Assembly (NCBI RefSeq): GCF_037042905.1 | Contig: NC_087261.1 | Coordinates: 14,024,217 to 14,088,216, forward strand | Source: Lytechinus pictus | Taxonomy: Eukaryota > Echinodermata > Echinoidea > Temnopleuroida > Toxopneustidae | Length of the DNA: 64,000 nucleotides | Direction: 5' to 3' | Program-made: the position numbers and the translations under genes | The notes under the pieces: model-generated | Databases searched by the model: none | The model's input: the letters and a program-made list of their open reading frames with translations, nothing else | Told to the model about the DNA's origin: nothing | Shown here: positions 56,651 to 64,000 of the stretch, in pieces | Layout: each line of letters starts with the position of its first letter | Position numbering within the stretch: the first letter of the stretch is position 1

Positions 56651-58061
56651 CAGGCGCGTAGCCAGGGGGGTGGTGGGGGCGGTCGCCCCCCCCCCAAACG
56701 TCCCCAAAAAAAGAAGGCAAAAAAAAGAGAGGAGAAAAGGAAAAGGGAAGGGAGGAAAAGGAAAGAAGGTAGCTTTGTGTTTTTTTTTCTTTTTATTCTT
56801 TTTTTTTTCTCAAAAGAGAAACTCCTTCACTTTTGCTCTAAATTTATATATGAATTTTACTTCCGCGCTGCGCGCGGTTAAATGACGATATTGAACTTCT
56901 CCTTTGATTCCCCCACCCTTTCTCTAACCCTGTTTTTCCACCTCAGCTATATGTGTTTGTTGCCAGTTAAAGTTCAAATGTATACATTAGGGCATGGAGT
57001 TAGAGTAAGGTTGTGCCGAAGTATATGAAGTTATCTTTTTTTTAATTGATGGCGCAACTTCTGGTCGGGTCGGCTCCGGGCGGGTAAAATCTTTATATCA
57101 ATTTCTGCCGTCATCTCCATAAAGTCAACTTCTCCCGCTTTTCAGCTCATTACTAAACAACCATAATTTTGGGGCAAACAGGTTCCTAATTTAAAAAGAG
57201 GAAGGTATAAAATTTGTGTCGTATTAAATAAAAAAAAGTACAATATATTTTTTTTATCAAATTCTATTAAACTTCATGTCCCTGCACATTCATCTCATGT
57301 CCTGTTTTGCGCCCTCAGTTTGAAATTTTGAATGACACCTAAGTTTCTTTATAATTCAAAATGAAGCGCTTCAGGATAAGTCAAAGAAATTAGGCATCCT
57401 TTTTTTTTTATATAATTTCAATAAATTACAGAAGTTTCAACTTTTTGAGCATTATTTTCCTTGTAATGAAGTTCAATAATCTTAGAAAATCAATTGAATT
57501 AAAGCCGATGGGGTATTAGAGGTATCTGCATTTGATGAAACGTCCGCCCTTTGAAATTTCAGAGTTTCATTGCTGTGCGCGGGGAGGAATATTTTCCTCC
57601 CGGTATATACACTTCTTCTCCTCTGTTTTGCGAGTTAGAGATATGCACTGTCGCTAAATTGTTTGTAATCAAATCTGATCTTTCCAAGGGAAGTATTCAA
57701 TATATCTTTGAGAATACCCTTTTCTCGGTACCCTTTTCATGGCCAAAAAATGATAAAACACTTTGCGCGTTTTTGTGCGTTCGCAATCACTTTTGAAAAC
57801 AAGGTTCATGAAAACAAGGTTCAAAATAAAAAAAAATAGTCAGCTGAATTGGAGCTGATATAGGCACTAGAGACAAGAGAGACGGCTCCTTTTCATTGTA
57901 ATTTATGAAACACCAAAAGCTTCGCGCTTCGCACGGGAGGGGGAAACTCCCCCTCCCTGCACCCACCCCCTAGGAAGCGCGCTTCGCGCGCTCTGTAAGT
58001 GTTGGCACGCTTCGCGTGCATTTACCGCCCCTTCCAAAATGAAATCCTGGCTGCGCGGTTG
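56651..58061. mobile_element. hAT-like element, about 1.4 kb, non-autonomous
   Basis: CAGGCGCGTAGCCAGG at the left and CCTGGCTGCGCGGTTG at the right are inverted repeats. A perfect 8-bp duplication, CCATCTGA, flanks it (56643-56650, 58062-58069). The interior has G runs, an A/G-rich block and a GCGCGCTTCGCGCGC-like patch near 57975, but no transposase. Confidence 0.85.
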
Positions 58062-59405
58062 CCATCTGAGGAGCATTTCTTCATACATTTTTGTCCATCA
58101 AGTTGTCGGATCTGAAAAATTTACTTTTATTTGATTGACTGAGAATCAAAATTACTACCGCAACGGTAACTGTCAGATAAAACAAGGTTTGTCTCAGTGG
58201 CGTACAGATTGGGGGGGGGGGGGGGGGTAATTGCATAATTATGTAAAACTACATGATAAAAGTTACATTGTTGGTAACTATGGTAAAGGACACGACCGGG
58301 AACGATTTGGGCAGTGGTCCCAGGCAGTTCATGGTTGTAATTATTTTCTACAAGACTGTTGTGTGTTACCTAGAGCATGTAGAGTCATTATAGTTAATCA
58401 GTAAAAAAAAATTCCTGGCAACTAACATATCGAAATGCCTGAAGCCATTTAATATGTTCCAAGTTCTTCCAACCATAAAGACTGGGACCAACCTCGAAAA
58501 TCCCACTTTCAGATCCTTGAAATATAAAGGTTACAATTAAACGTAGTGCAAATATACATTATCATTATATTGATTATATCCAAACACAATGATAATTTTC
58601 CTCTTTTCATCAAATTCACCGATTTGGAAGGCTGGGGATCAAAAGGCCCATTTTGAGAGAAAAGTCAGAACGCATTCCATAGTACTTTTTGAGGAGTATA
58701 ATGTGAATTAGTGTTTGTTTGTATTATTCGACATTAGAAACTTGCTTTAAGATATTTCATACTGTGTTTGGAATTAATGTAGATATATAGAAGCTCTCGA
58801 CAAACTGAGTTTTTATTTCATAGTGAGCTATAAATGGGAAATTACAATAAAAGTAATGATGATAATCATGATGATTATGATGGTGGTAATAGTAGTAATG
58901 ATATGATAAAGCTGATGCTAATAGTAATACCCTGCTTGTCGTTTAACGGTTTCAGAGATATAGCAACGTCAATCTGGCGCTGTACAGTGGCTGCAGGGCC
59001 CACGATAAATTGGGCAAAATTAATTTTGGAGTATTTCTGTTTCAGATTTTTAGCTTGAACAATAAATAAATGAAATATGGATTTGATGATAATACTTATG
59101 CTGATTTCAATAATGCTGAGAAAAACCCGGGATCTTTTGAAAGGAGTGGGGGGGGGGGACAACAACCAAGTTTTTTCTCAATCGAGTTACAGGCATGGCA
59201 ATGGTAACAGAGTTACACGAAATAAATAAATGAATAAATTAATAAATAAAAAAGCAAAATACATATTTATCTCTATATTATGTTTCATTTGTGTGTAAAT
59301 AGTGTAATTTAAACAATATTTTATTCCTTAATAAACACACAAATATAAAATAATACAGTTACATGACTTGACGACTTCCTCTCTTCTTTATGCTCTTATT
59401 TCGTT

Positions 59406-59554
<149 letters not shown>

Positions 59555-61266
59555 CTTCTTTCTTCCTTCCTTCATTTCCTTCCTTCCATCTTTCTATCTT
59601 TCCTTCTTTCGTGTTTTCTTTTCTTTCTTTCTGTTCTTTACTTTGCAGTTCTCTTATTACCCTAGTCTAAAAAAAATCAGCGGGGCGATGATCCCTGTCT
59701 CCTGGTTGTACCGTCTCTGGCAATCTTCCAACGATTCTCAATACTGAGGTACAATTAATATGAACAAAAAAAGGCCATGCAAAACAGCCAAGACTGACGA
59801 AAGAGGAGTGAGAGTCCAGATCTATATAGCTAGTTCGACGACTGATCAAAATAAGAAGAAAAAAAAATTGGTAAACCTGCGTGGTAGAATAAAACGAAGA
59901 AAAACGTTGAAAGGTTAGAATTCCCACAGTAATTGTTCCGGTAAAGAACCAATATTGGGGCAGGGAGGTTTTCCCCGATTCCCTTACTACTTGAAGCACC
60001 CATACGCACATAACGCTGTCATTCTCTCGACTGTTAAAAGTATTTCGATAAACATTATTCATTTAACCATTGATTCTCTGTGCTTTTGTGATGAACACGT
60101 ATATCAGCACTTTTAAAATCCCGCCTGATTTACCAAAATGGATGCTCAAGTATAAAGCCAATTTTGACATACACGCAATAAAAACACGAGTATAAAGGCG
60201 CGAATATTCAACGCGAGAAGGACCCCCCCCAAAAAAAAAAAAAATAAAAATAAAAATAAAATAAAAAAGGAAAAGGGAGAAAAACTGGAGGGAAAATCGG
60301 AAAAAAAATCTCGTTTCGTAAAATATCACAAACTGGGAGAAAGTGCGATTTAAAAAAAAAGTTACCACTAGAACGTTTAGTTATTTTTACTTTTAATGCC
60401 TTTATGACTGGATTATTACTGCCCGGCCAAATACGATTTTATCATCGACTCCATTTCGCCATTTGTTTGTTATTGTTCTACGAGAGCAAAAAACCTATAT
60501 ATATGCGCATCTTAGTTTGAACTGCCTTTCTCTCGTTACGTGCTGGCTTAACAAGAAAATGTAACGAATCCTTTTTAAGGCTCTGTAAAAAAAATGACAG
60601 AGATTTCAAGCAAAGATTACCGACAAACTGACAATATCATATATTAGGTGTACATTCTAGGCACTGTCATGCATGTCTTCAGTATTGTGAGGAGAGAGAG
60701 AAAACAACTACGCTCCATTTGTGCCGAAATACATTTTAATTTAGAATGGCGACATCAAATCCAGGCATTTTGATCATGTTCATAATAGCCGCTGAGCAAA
60801 ACAAAACGCAAACTTTTTTTTGGCACAACACAACCACAAGATAGTAAAGAGTACAGTATACATTTTATTTTCTTCTCTCTTTTTTGATATACCACGATAT
60901 AGGCGCGTAAAACATGAAGAAGGCGTGATATTATATATATTAAAAAAATAACCTTAAAAATGATGTGGCATCCAATGCATTCAATGCAAACTTAAGGAAA
61001 TTTGGCAAGCATTTATTGCAGAGTGGTGGGCCTATTTTTATGGTTACTCCTCAATCAATTAAACATGTAGGCCTATAGCTACATTGGCGCATTTTCTCTG
61101 GCATAATAGAATTATGACCTTCTTCAACAACACCTCCCTGCGGACCATATTCGGTTCGATCACTAATTCAGGGGCAGTAATTCAGTCAGTGGGTATGGGT
61201 CACCGCCACCTGATACTATTCAAGTAGTTAAAAACCGAGATAAGGGGGGGAAAGAAGAGAAATCTG

Positions 61267-61452
61267 GGGACCGTTTCATAAAGCTGTTCGTAAGTTAAGA
61301 GCGACGTTAAGAACGACTGGTGATCCTTTCTTGTGGTTAATGATATTCACCATTAAATGTTCATTAGTGATTATTTAGCGCGTAAGGAAGGATCACCAGT
61401 CATTCTTAAAGTCGCTCTTAACTTACGAACAGCTTTATGAAACGGCCCCCAG
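61267..61452. mobile_element. TTTCATAAAGC hairpin MITE-like element, copy 2
   Basis: Termini of about 35 bp are near-perfect inverted repeats (CCGTTTCATAAAGCTGTTCG ... CGAACAGCTTTATGAAACGG). GAACGACTGGTGATCCTTTC and its inverse form the inner stem. It matches the copy at 54645-54815. Confidence 0.85.
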
Positions 61453-63125
61453 GAAAGTTTCAAAGAATATATATATATACATATATATATAATATGGCTG
61501 CACAATTATCCCTACTAGCATGATTTAATTTTTTTAAATATATATTTAGAAGAAAAAAACCGTCACCTCCAGACTCCACGATCATGTCCCAATTTAAGAA
61601 TACCCTCACGCCGCCCTCCTCTGATTTAAAGTCTATACCATAATGTGGAGGGCTAGATTTATGGCACCACTTGTAGGGACGTAGAGGTACATTAAACAGG
61701 CAAAAACAAAAGAGAAATTAAGCGAAGAGAAACAGAGCAGAGGGAATTAAAAACATACAACAAAACAAACAGAAAAGAAAAAAGGAAGAAGATTGAAAAT
61801 GCACATCGAAAGTTCAATCTGAAGTTCAAATGCTTCTTCCATCTGAAGAAGCAATTGTAACCAGCGACACTGTTTTGAAGGAGACTCAAAGGTTCGAGGA
61901 CGCCGTTTATCCCCGATACGCCTGCTTTAGGACCTTTGATTTTACGCGGGATTCCACATCAGTGGCCAATAAAGAATTCTACCCTTTTTTTTCCTTTTTA
62001 TAAATAAATGACGTCCAACGAAATGCATATCTTTTGTTGCAGATTTTTTTCCCCAACACTAACACGTGTCTGGGGCATGACGATTGAGCATAGCTGACGT
62101 TTTAGGTGGCAATAACATTTCTGAATAGGTTTATATCCTTAAAATGCCGCAGAACACTTTGCGTAATAGAAATGGGAATGCATAATCAGTGTTAAATCAT
62201 GCCTTATGGGGTAGAAAGCTATTATGTTTACGGGGCGTCAATGAAAAGACTGATAGTGTAGGAAAGAGCGAGTTTTAAAACAATATTACTTATAAAAATG
62301 TTCGATGTACAATCAACTGCATAATGTTTGTCTTCAGAACGATGCTGTTATACTACTTTGTCTCTTATCATCGTTATATATCATTCACATTTTTTCAACC
62401 TGTAATCATAGAAAGGCATGCATTACATTAACGTTATTACCCCCCTACAGATTTGGAATTAAATGAAGTATTATGATTATGAAAATATTTGACACATTAT
62501 GAAAACATTTGACAAAAAAACTTCCACTTACATGCACATGTATGCCTAACTATTTTTTTTCTGATTTTAGATCACCTTGACATCATTTAAAACTAGTATT
62601 GATGAAAACGAATACTGAATGGAGCTGAAAATAGCTGTGCAACGTCACAACTAATTCACAGTATGGTATATTCGAAATATCATGAATATATCGACCCAGT
62701 CATAAACTATAAACAAGCGTTTTGGTTATAAAGAGTAATGTAAATATAAGTGAACTTAAAATGACCATGAAAAGTGACAGCTCCTCATCCCACGTTTGAC
62801 ACGCCTGGCTAGTCTGTGAAAAGGCCCACTCTAAATCCACATGTTTGCATAAAATAGCCCGTGCGTATATGCAGTAATCACGCCATTTTCCGTAGGCCTA
62901 TATGCGAGCAATACATGTATCTCTCGTTCCTATATAAGAGTAAATTCTGTTACCTAATTTCTTCATTCTGTCTACTTTCTTCATACTTATTGTTATGATT
63001 ATCTAAATCATCATGCTAATAACTACTTTTAGATTATGGCAATGATCATTATCACCATCATCATCGTCGTAATCATGCGTCATCATCATTTAGTAGGCCT
63101 ATCGTTATATCGTCACCACGTACGA

Positions 63126-63194
63126 GGTGCCGTGGCCGATTGGTCTAAGGCGCCTGACTAAACATGAAAAGTCTAGGGTTCGATTCCCGGCATC
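63126..63194 (+). mobile_element. tRNA-like SINE head
   Basis: GGTGCCGTGGCCGATTGG with TCTAAGGC (A-box region) and GGGTTCGATTCCC (B box), then GGCATC. The acceptor-like ends pair, but the T stem then has only about three proper pairs. It resembles a Leu/Ser-type tRNA yet cannot fold as a good one, and it runs on into GTGAGCAAGGTTTTCAA. A degenerate tRNA pseudogene is the alternative. Confidence 0.6.
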
Positions 63195-64000
63195 TATGCC
63201 CGTGAGCAAGGTTTTCAATTATCAGTGCTCTTTTATCCTGCTTTCAAATAAATAAAAAATGCTCCATTAGTAAAATATAAATAAACCTTTTTCCTTCGTC
63301 ACAATTAATAGCTTTGTTGTTAATACCCCTTTTACATGAATGACCAAACCACTTCTACAAATTACACGCTATATTTGTATCAAGATTTTCAAATCAAAGC
63401 AAATTTGGAAACATCCATACGGGCGGCATAAAGGTATATTCCGATAAGAAGTGATACAGTCCTAAACAAGTGGCTTTATTTTTCTCTCAAAGAGAAATAT
63501 ACATATCATAATTTATTAGCGCAAAACCCAGCGCACTCTTATTCAATACTATGATTTATTTTTATTTTTGTACTTCTTTTTCCCCGATACTCTTTTCTTT
63601 TCATTTCCTTAATCCATCACGTGGTGGCACTGCCCTTGATCACACACACCACAAAACATTACTTCATGTAGAATTGGAGATCACTATAAGATCATTTTAT
63701 GGGCGGATTAACTCAATATTACCGTAATGAGACAACATGCAAATCAAATTGACTTTTGAACTCTGAGATGGTTTGTCTCAAACAATGTAATATTACTTTC
63801 CATCCAATTTGTATAGCTTTGGTGATAAAGAAGTCATTCCCTGACCTATAATAAACTGAATGATTTTTTAAAGGAATCAAACAAACTCTAAATCAGTGGA
63901 GGACTATAGAAATATTTTATATTTTAAAATATAAAATACACAAAATATGGATGTGGGGCAAGTCGACTCCCTTACTGTTGCTTGCATTACACCGATGGTG

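Noticed and set aside
56327..56707. 126-codon minus-strand frame
   Set aside because: It crosses the edge of the hAT-like element at 56651 and a foldback half; no domain pattern and no splice support for the sushi gene.
63126..63194. Functional tRNA gene
   Set aside because: A and B boxes are present, but the T stem and anticodon stem do not pair well; better described as a SINE head or pseudogene.

Overview
The window is eukaryotic (animal) genomic DNA: small exons with GT/AG splice sites, very large introns, and mostly decayed mobile DNA. Three genes are supported by spliced coding sequence. The repeat style points to a marine invertebrate deuterostome, most likely an echinoderm such as a sea urchin: frequent TAGGCCTA-type palindromes, GGCGGATCC-ended miniature elements with G/C runs, GCGAAGCGCGAGC arrays, and a Ngaro-type tyrosine-recombinase retrotransposon. 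That placement is inference, not proof.

Layout. (1) 259-2805, minus: the first two coding exons of the nuclear-pore basket coiled-coil protein TPR; the rest lies beyond the left edge. (2) 2806-5646: a divergent intergenic stretch of about 2.8 kb with an 8-bp-flanked miniature element and nested palindromes. (3) 5647-43925, plus: a complete five-exon EEF1E1 (AIMP3/p18) gene encoding about 175 residues. Its last intron is 30.6 kb and holds most of the mobile DNA: two giant foldback elements with the same ends (TAGTCCAGGA...TCCTGGACTA) and 3-bp target duplications. One is split by a 5'-truncated CR1/L2-like LINE with an intact 982-residue ORF2, the other by a Ngaro-type element with split direct repeats. 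The same intron carries a hAT-like element with a perfect 8-bp duplication, SINEs, and arrays of a roughly 110-bp GC-punctuated repeat. (4) 43926-52609: a tail-to-tail interval of foldbacks, a tandem duplication and LINE relics. (5) 52610-55716, minus: the 3' four exons of a sushi-domain membrane receptor with one transmembrane helix and a cytoplasmic tail bearing five YxxV-type tyrosine motifs. Its 5' exons were not found. (6) 55717-64000: more hAT-like elements, a long TTTC microsatellite, hairpin elements and a tRNA-like SINE head.

The genes do not form a functional unit; TPR and EEF1E1 are simply head to head. The most unusual content is the repeat architecture: mirror-image tandem arrays whose units each carry an AAAATGGCCGCC (YY1-like) core, and a replication-dead Ngaro copy whose split repeats still look identical. 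All coordinates and alignments were read by eye. Family assignments rest on recalled conserved motifs and were not checked against a database.
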